The translations under genes were made by a program, and so were the position numbers. The notes beneath the pieces were generated by a model, which was not told where the DNA came from, did not search any database, and saw nothing but the letters and a program-made list of their open reading frames with translations. Shown piece after piece: positions 46,010-54,275 of a stretch of 64,000 nucleotides of DNA. Position 1 is the stretch's first letter. Every line of letters starts with the position of its first letter. This stretch comes from Aquabacterium sp029268225 (GTDB taxonomy: Bacteria > Pseudomonadota > Gammaproteobacteria > Burkholderiales > Burkholderiaceae_C): assembly GCF_037482285.1 (NCBI RefSeq), contig NZ_JBBEYB010000002.1:1-64000 (forward strand), written 5' to 3'.

Positions 46010-46474
46010 ATGCCTCACTCCTACAGTCAGAAGAACATTGGCCAGGGCGCGGCGCCCACCTCGAACGCAGATCAAGGCATGCGTCTGGTGGCTCCCCTTC
46101 ACCTGCGCACCTCGACGGCCACCTGCTGGAAATGCCATGGTTTGACCCAGGTGCACGCGCTGGTCGCCAGTGACGTGGTGGACCTGGGTGAGTCAGGCCA
46201 AGCTCGCACCTATGTACACGGCATTGCCAACCCGCCAGAAGAGTTGACCCAGTCCCTGCGCTTTCTGGCGCCCAACCTGCGGGTGGATGAGCCCGACGCC
46301 GACGGCGAGTTGCGCCTGACCAACCACTGCGGACATTGCGGCGCCTTGCAGGCCGACGTCTACCTTTTTGAGGAACCTGGTGCACCTTTCTTTGGCCGCC
46401 CGCCAGAAGGGCATTTGGGCGCCGAGATCCTGGGCCACGACGTTCAGGTCGATGACGCCCGTTACAGCACCTGA
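46010..46474 (+). CDS. Hypothetical protein with two CxxC motifs
   Basis: A 154-residue protein. Two CxxC motifs, ATCWKCHG (about residue 43) and HCGHCGAL (about residue 118), look like a split zinc ribbon. Between and after them it is acidic and soluble (DVVDLGESGQARTYVHG; DVYLFEEPGAPFFGRPPEG). I do not recognise the family. I chose the ATG giving MPHSYSQKN. The next gene is a cupin, 47 bases downstream. Confidence 0.7.
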   Translation: MPHSYSQKNIGQGAAPTSNADQGMRLVAPLHLRTSTATCWKCHGLTQVHALVASDVVDLGESGQARTYVHGIANPPEELTQSLRFLAPNLRVDEPDADGELRLTNHCGHCGALQADVYLFEEPGAPFFGRPPEGHLGAEILGHDVQVDDARYST

Positions 46475-46521
46475 GTCACGCCGGCCCGTTGGGCCTCAGC
46501 GCCCGGTGAGTGCCTTCCCAT

Positions 46522-46830
46522 ATGGACAATCTGTTTAACGACCGGACTCCACCCCAGGAGGGTGAGCGTTTTGATGAACTCTTGCGCCACAAGGGGCTGG
46601 TGATCGAGCGGATCATCAGCTCCTCCCGCATCGCTCATGAACGCTACGTCCAGACTCAAGACGAGTGGGTCGTGCTGTTGCAAGGTGAAGCCACCCTGGA
46701 CATCGATGGCCGCACTGCACAACTGACCGCCGGCGATCATGTGTTCTTGCCGGCGCAGACGCCCCACACGGTGAAAAAGGTATCGGACGGCGCCTTGTGG
46801 CTGGCCATTCACTTGCACCCCACACCATGA
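46522..46830 (+). CDS. Cupin-domain protein
   Basis: A 102-residue single-domain cupin. It shows the two short cupin motifs: DEWVVLLQGEATLDIDG and GDHVFLPAQTPHTVKKV, with His and Glu positions for a metal. The first motif is degenerate (no GxxxHxH); a metal is likely but unproven. The enzyme role is unknown. It overlaps cutA by four bases (ATGA), so the two are translationally coupled. Confidence 0.82.
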   Translation: MDNLFNDRTPPQEGERFDELLRHKGLVIERIISSSRIAHERYVQTQDEWVVLLQGEATLDIDGRTAQLTAGDHVFLPAQTPHTVKKVSDGALWLAIHLHPTP

Positions 46831-47129
46831 CGATGCTGGTCGTGTACACCACGCTGCCCGAAGCTGAGTCCGCTCGTCACATGGCACAAATGCTGGTGGA
46901 ACGGGGGCTCGTCGCATGCGCCCAGATGGACACCATCGACAGCATTTACCGCTGGGATGGCGCCATCCAACATGACCATGAGCATCGATTGATGCTCAAA
47001 ACCACCTCGGACCGCTATCCGGCGGTTGAGGCTTTCATTCGGGAGCACCACCCCTATGAACTCCCTGCCATCTACGCCATACCAGTGACGCATGCATGGG
47101 CGCCCTATGCGGAGTGGGTTGCAGGGTAA
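46827..47129 (+). CDS. cutA: CutA1 divalent-ion tolerance family protein
   Basis: A 100-residue trimeric CutA1-type protein with PII-like fold. It has VVYTTLPEAESARHMAQMLV, VACAQMDTIDSIYRWDG, LMLKTTSDRYPAVEAFI and HPYELPAIYAIPVTHAW, all hallmarks of the family. E. coli CutA was linked to copper tolerance, but the true role remains unsettled. Its ATG overlaps the TGA of the cupin gene. Confidence 0.92.
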   Translation: MTMLVVYTTLPEAESARHMAQMLVERGLVACAQMDTIDSIYRWDGAIQHDHEHRLMLKTTSDRYPAVEAFIREHHPYELPAIYAIPVTHAWAPYAEWVAG

Positions 47130-47208
47130 GCAGCAGGCTCTGGCCGCACCTGAGGCCTCGCGAACCCGCCACCTCGTTGACATGACGTGCGAGAGGTGGC
47201 GCGGCTGG

Positions 47209-48132
47209 TCAACGCGCTCCGAACCAGGCAACCCATTTCAGTTTGCCCGGTGGCAAGGCGCCGAGCATCGCACCGATGGAGACCACCACGATCCCCACCA
47301 CCGCTGTGATCCCGAGTTGCTCACCCAGTATCAGCAGCGCCCCAACGGCAGACACCGCCGGCACCAAGGCCAGCATCAATGAAGCTTCGCCCGCACCGAT
47401 CTTCTGCACCGCGTAGCTGTACAAGCCTGCCCCCAGAAAAGCAATCACGACACCTTGATACACCGCTTGCAAGGTGATCGCACCCCATGAGGCACCGCTG
47501 ATCTGACTGGGCAGGCACCACGCATAAATCGGCAGATAGACCACAGCAGAAAACAAGGCGATACCCAGCACACTCAACTGCGGACGAATCTGCCAGCGCC
47601 GGGTGAGCAGCCCGAACACCGCCCACGTCAGCGCGGCCGTGAGGAACAAGAGGTCGCCGATTCATTCGTCACCGCCGCGGTTGAGCATCAAGCTCTCGTA
47701 GCCGATCAGCAGCAGCCCGCTGGTTGACAGCAAGAGCGCCACCACCGTCTGCCGCGGAATGCGAAACCCCGTCATGAACGCCATGATGACGATGGTGGTC
47801 CAGAAGCCGATCCCGCCGTTGACGAAGACCCCTGCGTGTGACACGGGAGCATAGGCAAAACCTGTGTAGACGAGCGTGCAATATCCCACACCGCCAAACA
47901 GGGCGAGCACCGCATGCTTGAGCCAGTCCTGCCGTGGTACGAGGCGCAAGAACAGGGGCAAGGCGATGGCGCCAGAGACGCCGAAACGGATGGCAGCAAT
48001 GTCAAACGGGGTGAACGAAGCGGTCGCGCCAAATCGCGACACGATGTTGAAGCCCGACCAGAAGAACACGACCGCCAAGGCGGCCAGCAAGCCTTTGCCA
48101 GTATCCGATGGAGCAGCGTGTGGCAAGTTCAA
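47209..48132 (-). pseudogene. EamA/DMT-family permease gene with in-frame TGA
   Basis: Two halves of one drug/metabolite transporter (DMT superfamily) lie in the same frame. From a TTG start (behind GAGGA) the first 156 codons encode about five membrane helices (AAVVFFWSGFN region to LLLIGYESLML), then TGA at 47662-47664. The frame then continues for another 150 codons with the second EamA repeat (FLTAALTWAVFGLLTRRW to LGEQLGITAVVGIVVVS). The total, about 307 codons, is exactly the usual length (10 helices), with no frame change or gap. The TGA replaces a codon next to GDLLF, where Trp (TGG) is common in the family. Nonsense mutation or sequencing error; readthrough is possible but unproven. 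Confidence 0.85.
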
Positions 48133-48156
48133 GTGCGATTCCTCAAAAGTGATGCC

Positions 48157-48200
48157 AACAAAAACAAATGCCCTGCTCTGTCATTGACACAGCAGGGCAT
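48157..48200 (-). terminator. Intrinsic terminator of guaA
   Basis: On the minus strand ATGCCCTGCT pairs perfectly with AGCAGGGCAT (48168-48177 and 48191-48200), with an inner TGT/ACA pairing, followed by TTTGTTTTTG. It lies about 33 bases after the guaA stop, just before the EamA start. Confidence 0.9.
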
Positions 48201-48233
48201 GCAGGGCTCAGCTTAAATCAAACCGAGTCTGAC

Positions 48234-49814
48234 TTATTCCCACTCGATCGTGGCAGGCGGCTTGCTCGACACGTCATAAGCCACGCGGTTGATGCCGCGC
48301 ACTTCGTTGATGATGCGACCGGATACCTTTTTGAGCAGGCTGTACGGCAGCTCGGCCCAGTCGGCGGTCATGAAGTCGCTGGTCTGCACGGCGCGCAGGG
48401 ACACCACGTACTCGTAGGTGCGGCCGTCGCCCATCACGCCCACGCTCTTGACCGGCAGGAACACGGTGAAAGCCTGGCTGGTCAGGTCGTACCAGCTCTT
48501 TCCGGTTTCGGGGTCGATGCAGTTGCGCAGCTCTTCAATGAAGATGGCATCGGCACGCTTGAGCAGGTCGGCAAACTCGGGCTTGACCTCGCCCAGGATG
48601 CGCACGCCCAGACCCGGGCCCGGGAACGGGTGACGGTAGACCATGTCGTGCGGCAGGCCCAGGGCCACGCCCAGCTCGCGCACTTCGTCCTTGAACAACT
48701 CGCGCAGCGGCTCCAGCAACTTCAGACCCAGCGTTTCAGGCAAGCCGCCCACGTTGTGGTGGCTCTTGATGGTGGCCTTCTTGGTGTGCGTGCCGCCCGA
48801 TTCCACCACGTCCGGGTAAATGGTGCCTTGCGCCAGCCACTTGGCGTTGCTCAGCTTCTTGGCTTCGGCCTGGAACACTTCCACGAACTCACGGCCGATG
48901 ATCTTGCGCTTTTGCTCGGGGTCGGTCACGCCCTTGAGGTGGCCCAGGAACTGGTCGGCGGCATCAATGTGCACAACCTTGGCATGCAGGCGACCGGCGA
49001 ACATGTCCATCACCATCTTGCCTTCGTTCAGGCGCAGCAGGCCGTGGTCCACGAAGACGCAGGTCAGCTGGTCGCCAATGGCGCGGTGAATCAGAGCCGC
49101 AGCCACGGACGAGTCCACACCGCCCGACAGGCCCAGGATGACCTCCTCGTCGCCCACCTGCTCGCGGATCTTGGCGACGGCTTCTTCGATGTAGTCGCCC
49201 ATGATCCAGTCACCCTTGCAGCCGCTGATCTCGCGCACGAAGCGCGTCAGCATGGCGTGGCCCTGCACGGTGTGCGTGACCTCGGGGTGGAACTGCACGG
49301 CGTAGTAGTTCTTCTCTTCGTTGGCCATGCCGGCGATCGGGCAGCTGGGCGTCGAAGCCATCAGCTTGAAGCCGGGCGGCAGGGCCGTGACCTTGTCACC
49401 GTGGCTCATCCAGACCTTGAGCATGCCGTGGCCTTCGGGCGTGGCGAAGTCCTGGATGCCATCGAGCAGCTTGGTATGACCGTGGGCGCGCACCTCGGCA
49501 TAGCCGAACTCACGGGTGTCGCTCCACGACACTTCACCGCCCAGTTGGACGGCCATGGTCTGCATGCCGTAGCAGATGCCCAGCACGGGCACGCCGGCGT
49601 CCCACACCGCCTGCGGGGCACGCAGTTGGTGGTCTTCGTAGGTGCTGGCGTGGCTACCCGACAGGATGATGCCCTTGGCGCCGAAGGACTTGATGAACTC
49701 GTCCGACACGTCGTTGGGATGGATCTCGCAGTAGACGTGGGCTTCGCGCACGCGGCGGGCGATCAGCTGGGTGACCTGGGAGCCGAAGTCGAGGATCAGG
49801 ATCTTGTCATGCAT
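48234..49814 (-). CDS. guaA: GMP synthase (glutamine-hydrolysing)
   Basis: Converts XMP to GMP with ATP and glutamine. The 526 residues begin with a class-I glutaminase: ILILDFGSQVTQLIARRVRE, the nucleophile Cys81 in VLGICYGMQTM, and a C-terminal His-Glu (QFHPEVTHT). The ATP-PPase domain follows with the P-loop LGLSGGVDSSVAAALIHR near residue 228, then the dimerisation domain ending INEVRGINRVAYDVSSKPP. I start at the ATG giving MHDKILILD. It is the last gene of the guaB-MFS-guaA cluster. Confidence 0.96.
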   Translation of the reverse strand: MHDKILILDFGSQVTQLIARRVREAHVYCEIHPNDVSDEFIKSFGAKGIILSGSHASTYEDHQLRAPQAVWDAGVPVLGICYGMQTMAVQLGGEVSWSDTREFGYAEVRAHGHTKLLDGIQDFATPEGHGMLKVWMSHGDKVTALPPGFKLMASTPSCPIAGMANEEKNYYAVQFHPEVTHTVQGHAMLTRFVREISGCKGDWIMGDYIEEAVAKIREQVGDEEVILGLSGGVDSSVAAALIHRAIGDQLTCVFVDHGLLRLNEGKMVMDMFAGRLHAKVVHIDAADQFLGHLKGVTDPEQKRKIIGREFVEVFQAEAKKLSNAKWLAQGTIYPDVVESGGTHTKKATIKSHHNVGGLPETLGLKLLEPLRELFKDEVRELGVALGLPHDMVYRHPFPGPGLGVRILGEVKPEFADLLKRADAIFIEELRNCIDPETGKSWYDLTSQAFTVFLPVKSVGVMGDGRTYEYVVSLRAVQTSDFMTADWAELPYSLLKKVSGRIINEVRGINRVAYDVSSKPPATIEWE

Positions 49815-49876
49815 GGTGGAATCTCGGGGAATCAATCTGACGCAATGTGGATGCGGATCGTGCGCGGGCCGTGGCT

Positions 49877-51136
49877 TCAGGCCTGGGCACGCCCGGCCAG
49901 GGCAGCGTCATGCGCATGGCGGGTCCGGCTGAAATAACGAAAACCGATGATGGCCGCCACCCCTTGGATGGCCGCACACAGGTAAAACGGGATGCCGATG
50001 CGCCAGTCACCCTGCGGGTAGCTGGAGGCCACGGCCAGCAAGGGGGCAGCCAAGATGGGGCCCAGCATGGCAGCGATGCTGTTGAGCGACGATACGGCGC
50101 CCATGCTCTCGCCCTGGCGGCTCGGGTCCACGGCGTTGGCCACCAGGCTTTGCAGGCCGGGTTGCACCATGTAGCCAAACACGTTGACGATGATGATGAT
50201 GTACATCATCCAGCCCTGGGGCACCGCACCGTAGGCAAAGTAGCACAGGGTGGACGAGATCAGGCCGATGCTGACCAAACGGTGCAGCGGGATGTGCTTC
50301 TGGAACTGGCGCAGCAGCCCACCTTGCACGATGACCGCCATCAGACCGACCACGAACAAGGAGTAGCCGTTGTCCTTCGGGGTCCAGCCGAATTTGAACT
50401 CGGTGTAAAGGAACCAGATGGTGTGCAGGCAGAACTGCGCCAGGATCGACAGCCCCATCACCCACATCAGCTGTTCCACACCCTTCAGTTGGCGCAAACG
50501 GGCCAGCGAACTGAAAGGGTTGGTGCTCAAGAGCTTGAATTCGCGACGGCGCTCCAGCGGCAGCGATTCTGGCAGCACGAAGTAGCCGTACACCGCGTTG
50601 AGCAGCGTCAGGGAACCTGCCAGGAAGAAGGGCCAGTGAACGTCGATGTCGCCGAGCACTCCCCCCATCACCGGGCCCAGGATGAAGCCCAGGCCGAACA
50701 TCGCGCCCAACAGGCCGTAGTTCTTGGCACGGTCTTTGGGTTCGGTGATGTCGGCCACATAGGCGTTGGCCACGGCAATGTTGGCGCACATGGCGCCGCC
50801 CATGATGCGCACCGCCAGCAGCATCCAGAAAGCACTGGCCAGGGCCGTGACGAAGAAGTTGATCGCCATGCCGACCAAGCCGAGCAACAGCACCGGACGG
50901 CGACCGTAGCGATCAGACAGCGCACCCAAAACAGGCGCGCTGAAGAACTGCGCAATGGCAAAGGCCGCTTGCGCGGCCCCGTATGCGAACGATGTGCCCG
51001 CCCCAGAGTCCATGAAGGACCCAATCAGCTTGGGCAGCACCGGTGCAATGATCCCGATCGACATCATGTCGAGCAGGACCGTCACCATGATGAATGGCAT
51101 GGCCGCCTGGCGGCCGCTTGTCGAACCCATTGGCAT
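49877..51136 (-). CDS. MFS transporter of the TetA-like (TCR/Tet) group
   Basis: A 419-residue, 12-helix major facilitator transporter. It opens with IMVTVLLDMMSIGIIAPVLP and has motif A, GALSDRYGRRPVLLLGLVG, between helices 2 and 3, and GFILGPVMGGVLGD in helix 5, all features of the TCR/Tet branch. These resemble TetA(class C/G) but are also common in chromosomal homologues, so drug export should not be assumed. It lies in the guaB-guaA operon, 44 bases after guaB and 62 before guaA. Start options are two nearby ATGs (51136, 51130). Confidence 0.92.
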   Translation of the reverse strand: MPMGSTSGRQAAMPFIMVTVLLDMMSIGIIAPVLPKLIGSFMDSGAGTSFAYGAAQAAFAIAQFFSAPVLGALSDRYGRRPVLLLGLVGMAINFFVTALASAFWMLLAVRIMGGAMCANIAVANAYVADITEPKDRAKNYGLLGAMFGLGFILGPVMGGVLGDIDVHWPFFLAGSLTLLNAVYGYFVLPESLPLERRREFKLLSTNPFSSLARLRQLKGVEQLMWVMGLSILAQFCLHTIWFLYTEFKFGWTPKDNGYSLFVVGLMAVIVQGGLLRQFQKHIPLHRLVSIGLISSTLCYFAYGAVPQGWMMYIIIIVNVFGYMVQPGLQSLVANAVDPSRQGESMGAVSSLNSIAAMLGPILAAPLLAVASSYPQGDWRIGIPFYLCAAIQGVAAIIGFRYFSRTRHAHDAALAGRAQA

Positions 51137-51180
51137 CCTGTCAGTGGTTCAGAAAGGCGGCCGGCAAGGGCCAGAGCCCA

Positions 51181-52653
51181 TCACTCCATGCGGTAGTTGG
51201 GCGCTTCCTTGGTGATCTGCACGTCGTGGACGTGGCTCTCACGGATACCAGCAGCCGTGATTTCCACGAACTCTGCCTTGCTGCGCATCTCTTCGATGGT
51301 GCCGCAACCGCAGTAGCCCATGGACGCGCGCAAGCCACCGGCCATTTGGTAGATGATGGTGATGACCGAGCCCTTGTAAGGCACGCGACCCTCGATGCCT
51401 TCCGGCACAAGCTTGTCGGCGTTGGGGTTGGCGCCTTCGTCGTTTTCCTGGAAGTAGCGGTCGGCTGAGCCGTCTTTCATGGCGCCGATCGAGCCCATGC
51501 CGCGGTAGCTCTTGTAGCTGCGGCCCTGGAACAGGATCACTTCGCCCGGCGCTTCTTCGGTGCCGGCGAACATGCCGCCCATCATCACAGTGCTGGCGCC
51601 AGCGGCGATGGCCTTGGCGATGTCACCCGAATAACGGATGCCACCGTCAGCGATCAGCGGCACACCCGTGCCTTGCAGCGCAGTGGCGACATTGTCGATG
51701 GCCATGATCTGGGGCACGCCCACACCGGCCACGATGCGCGTGGTGCAGATGGAGCCAGGGCCGATACCAACCTTGACCGCATCGGCACCGGCCTCAACCA
51801 GAGCCAGCGCGGCAGCGCCGGTGGCGATGTTGCCGCCGATGACGTCGACCTGCGGGAAGTTTTGCTTGACCCAACGCACGCGGTCGATCACGCCACGGCT
51901 GTGACCGTGGGCGGTGTCGACCACCAGCACGTCCACGCCGGCCTTGACCAGCAGTTCAACGCGCTCTTCGGTGCCCTCGCCCACGCCCACTGCAGCGCCG
52001 ACGCGCAGCTTGCCGTGCGAATCACGGGCGGCGTTGGGGAAGGTGTTTTGCTTGGTGATGTCCTTGACGGTGAAGACGCCGCGCAACTCGTTGTTGTCGC
52101 TGATCATCAGCACGCGCTCCAGCTTGTGCTGGTGCATCAGGGCCTTGGCTTCGGCCTGCGAGGTGCCTTCCTTGACCGTGATCAGACGCTCACGCGGGGT
52201 CATGATGTCACGCACCGGGGCGTCGAGACGGGTCTCGAAACGCAGGTCACGGCCGGTCACGATGCCCACGACCTTGCCCTCGTCGACGACGGGGAAGCCG
52301 GAGATGCCGTGTTGCTGAGACAGCTCGATCACTTCGCGGACCTTGACGCCCGACGAAATGGTGATCGGATCGCGCAGCACGCCGGATTCGTAGCGCTTGA
52401 CGCGCGCGACTTCGGCAGCCTGCTGACGGGCCGTCATGTTTTTGTGGATGATCCCGATGCCGCCTTCCTGGGCGATCGTGATCGCCAGACGGGCTTCCGT
52501 GACAGTGTCCATTGCCGCGGACACGAGCGGCAAATTCAACTGAATGTTGCGGGTGAGACGGGTGGCCAGCGATGTGTCGCGGGGCAACACTTCAGAATAC
52601 GCGGGCACCAACAACACGTCGTCAAACGTGAGGGCTTTACCAAGCAGGCGCAT
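51181..52653 (-). CDS. guaB: Inosine-5'-monophosphate dehydrogenase
   Basis: Oxidises IMP to XMP with NAD+, the first committed step to guanine nucleotides. The 490-residue protein opens with ALTFDDVLLVPAYSEVLPRD, carries a pair of CBS domains (about residues 95-205, binding adenine nucleotides) and the active-site loop with Cys302 in GSICTTRIVAGVGVPQ. The flap-type segment LVPEGIEGRVPYKGS and the C-terminal GIRESHVHDVQITKEAPNY are also seen. It starts 20 bases after a promoter with a perfect TATAAT and is first in the guaB-MFS-guaA cluster. Confidence 0.96.
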   Translation of the reverse strand: MRLLGKALTFDDVLLVPAYSEVLPRDTSLATRLTRNIQLNLPLVSAAMDTVTEARLAITIAQEGGIGIIHKNMTARQQAAEVARVKRYESGVLRDPITISSGVKVREVIELSQQHGISGFPVVDEGKVVGIVTGRDLRFETRLDAPVRDIMTPRERLITVKEGTSQAEAKALMHQHKLERVLMISDNNELRGVFTVKDITKQNTFPNAARDSHGKLRVGAAVGVGEGTEERVELLVKAGVDVLVVDTAHGHSRGVIDRVRWVKQNFPQVDVIGGNIATGAAALALVEAGADAVKVGIGPGSICTTRIVAGVGVPQIMAIDNVATALQGTGVPLIADGGIRYSGDIAKAIAAGASTVMMGGMFAGTEEAPGEVILFQGRSYKSYRGMGSIGAMKDGSADRYFQENDEGANPNADKLVPEGIEGRVPYKGSVITIIYQMAGGLRASMGYCGCGTIEEMRSKAEFVEITAAGIRESHVHDVQITKEAPNYRME

Positions 52654-52678
52654 GAACAGGCTCCAGACGCAAAAGCGG

Positions 52679-52708
52679 ATTATACGCGGAGCAGCGGCAG
52701 GTTCGCCA
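52679..52708 (-). promoter_or_regulatory. Sigma-70 promoter for guaB
   Basis: A perfect TATAAT on the minus strand (52684 to 52679), with an 18-base spacer to a weak -35 (TGGCGA). The predicted start is about 20 bases before the guaB ATG, which has GGAG in front of it. The -10 gives most of the support. Confidence 0.6.
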
Positions 52709-52779
52709 GCGTGGAGATCTTGGTGCTTTTACATTCATTCACGTGGATGATCTTTCGTCCATTGGCTAAACTGTTCGTC

Positions 52780-53307
52780 ATGAAATCTGCGCGCTACGCC
52801 CCCCACGTTCTGGCCCTGATCTTGTCCGCCAGTGCGGTCTTGTGCACACCGGCCCTGGCCAGCGGGCAGTGGAAATGGCGTGACGCCAATGGTTCCATTC
52901 AGTACAGCGACCGCCCTCCCCCGCAAGGCACGCCGGAATCGGCCATCTTGGCCAAGCCGCGCGCGAGTACTGCACGCATCGTGACGCCCCCCGTGGAATC
53001 CTCATCGGCCGCTGCAACGGGCAGTCGCTCGTCGTTGCAGACCGGCAAAGCCAGCGAAAACGAGTTGGATGCCAAACGCCGCAAGGATGAGGAAGAGGAG
53101 AGGGCCAAGCAGCAGGCAGAGGACGCAAAACAGGCCAAAGAGCGTGCCGAGAACTGCGAGCGTGCCAAGATTTACCAGCGCAACTTGAACGATGGCATCC
53201 GCATTTCGCGCACCAATGCCAAGGGCGAGCGAGAAATTCTGGACGACACAGGACGTGCAGAGGAAATGCGCCGGGCGCAAGACGCCATCCGTGCCAACTG
53301 CAAGTAA
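52780..53307 (+). CDS. DUF4124-domain exported protein with charged coiled coil
   Basis: A 175-residue protein with a signal peptide (APHVLALILSASAVLCTPALA, residues 7-27). The DUF4124 motif follows: GQWKWRDANGSIQYSDRPPP. Then a flexible Ser/Ala-rich stretch and a long, highly charged helix (ELDAKRRKDEEEERAKQQAE ...) to the end. DUF4124 has no known function. It stands divergent from guaB and is followed by a terminator whose hairpin overlaps the 3' end of rnfH on the other strand. Confidence 0.85.
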   Translation: MKSARYAPHVLALILSASAVLCTPALASGQWKWRDANGSIQYSDRPPPQGTPESAILAKPRASTARIVTPPVESSSAAATGSRSSLQTGKASENELDAKRRKDEEEERAKQQAEDAKQAKERAENCERAKIYQRNLNDGIRISRTNAKGEREILDDTGRAEEMRRAQDAIRANCK

Positions 53308-53346
53308 AGCAGATTTTCGTTTGGCGCAACGGGCGATTCGCTCTGA

Positions 53347-53763
53347 TCAGGCCCCTTTAACCGGGGCCTTTTTGCTGCCCTTGCCCTTCTGGAGACGTTG
53401 AGACCCCTTGGGCCACTTCTTCAGATGATCTTGATAGCGCAGGCGGCGCGCCTCTTTGGGATCCACCGTCAAGGGGCGAAGCAGTTCGATGCGATCCTGA
53501 TCGCGCAGAACATGCCCCAAGCGCTCCTTGCGCCCCCAGACTGCCAGTGCCCACCGTCCTGCTGACAACGCTTCAGGCGTGAGACCCGGCACTTGCGACA
53601 TCAACCCACAAGCCAGCAGGGCATCCCTCACGGAGCTGCCCTGGTTCACCTGCAATCGCACCCGCTGCACGTGACGGGGGGCCACACTGACCGCGACCTC
53701 GACTGTGATCAAAGGACGATCGACCGACAAAACTTCTGGGAGAGCGGACTCAGCGTGGACCAT
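53347..53763 (-). CDS. rnfH: RnfH-family ubiquitin-like protein
   Basis: A 138-residue RnfH (UPF0125) protein with a beta-grasp ubiquitin-like fold: ITVEVAVSVAPRHVQRVRLQ, GSSVRDALLACGL and LRDQDRIELLRPLTVDPKEA. A basic Lys-rich tail ends it (QRLQKGKGSKKAPVKG). Its role is unclear; it was named for association with Rnf genes, which are not here. The start overlaps the end of ratA by 14 bases, so the two are co-translated. The last codons lie inside the terminator hairpin of the opposing gene. Confidence 0.88.
   Translation of the reverse strand: MVHAESALPEVLSVDRPLITVEVAVSVAPRHVQRVRLQVNQGSSVRDALLACGLMSQVPGLTPEALSAGRWALAVWGRKERLGHVLRDQDRIELLRPLTVDPKEARRLRYQDHLKKWPKGSQRLQKGKGSKKAPVKGA
53349..53373 (+). 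terminator. Intrinsic terminator of the DUF4124 gene
   Basis: AGGCCCC pairs with GGGGCCT (53349-53355, 53363-53369) and is followed by TTTTT. It overlaps the last codons of the opposing rnfH gene, whose stop is at 53347-53349. Confidence 0.85.
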
Positions 53764-54229
53764 AGACCTGCTCGGCGCGTTTGACGAACGATTCGACGAA
53801 AGTGTTGGCAATGCGATCGAACACCGGGCTGACCACCAGCGACAGCGCCTTGCTCGAAAAAGCGTAGCTCAGTGAGAACTCCACCTTGCAAGCTGGCGCA
53901 TCAGCAGGATCTGCAGAAGGATCGCCGGATTGGCCGGGCTTCTGAAGCGGCAGGAAGCGCCAAGTGCCCTCCAGCTTGGAGAATGGTCCATCCACCAGGT
54001 TCATGGTCACGCTGCGGCCAGGGTCGTTGACGTTGCGTGTGGTGAAGGCCTGGCGCACACCGGCAATCGCAATGTGCACACGGGCGGTCACCCCGTCTTC
54101 ATGAGTGTCGACAACCTCGGCGCGGTCGCACCAAGGAAGAAATTGGGGGTAGTCTTGAACGCCGGTCACCAACCCATACATTTCATGGGGTGAGTACCAA
54201 AGCAAGACAGACTTGTGAACGTGCTTCAT
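53750..54229 (-). CDS. ratA: RatA-like START-domain protein (coenzyme Q-binding family)
   Basis: A 159-residue single START/SRPBCC domain protein of the RatA/Coq10 family: SVLLWYSPHEMYGLVTGVQD near the start, YPQFLPWCDRAEV, and the C-terminal helix SPVFDRIANTFVESFVKRAE. E. coli RatA was proposed to block 70S ribosome assembly, whereas the eukaryotic Coq10 homologue binds ubiquinone; the latter role is now often favoured. It is divergent from smpB, the standard arrangement in proteobacteria, and overlaps rnfH. Confidence 0.9.
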   Translation of the reverse strand: MKHVHKSVLLWYSPHEMYGLVTGVQDYPQFLPWCDRAEVVDTHEDGVTARVHIAIAGVRQAFTTRNVNDPGRSVTMNLVDGPFSKLEGTWRFLPLQKPGQSGDPSADPADAPACKVEFSLSYAFSSKALSLVVSPVFDRIANTFVESFVKRAEQVYGPR

Positions 54230-54275
54230 AGAATGTCGGTATTTTAAAGACGCTGGCGACGTGCCGCGCTACAAC

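Noticed and set aside
47640..47690. Interpreting the broken EamA gene as a frameshift.
   Set aside because: Both halves are in the same frame; the only defect is one TGA codon.
49877..51136. Calling the MFS gene a tetracycline-resistance determinant.
   Set aside because: The TCR/Tet motifs are shared with many chromosomal exporters and there is no tetR-like regulator or mobile context.
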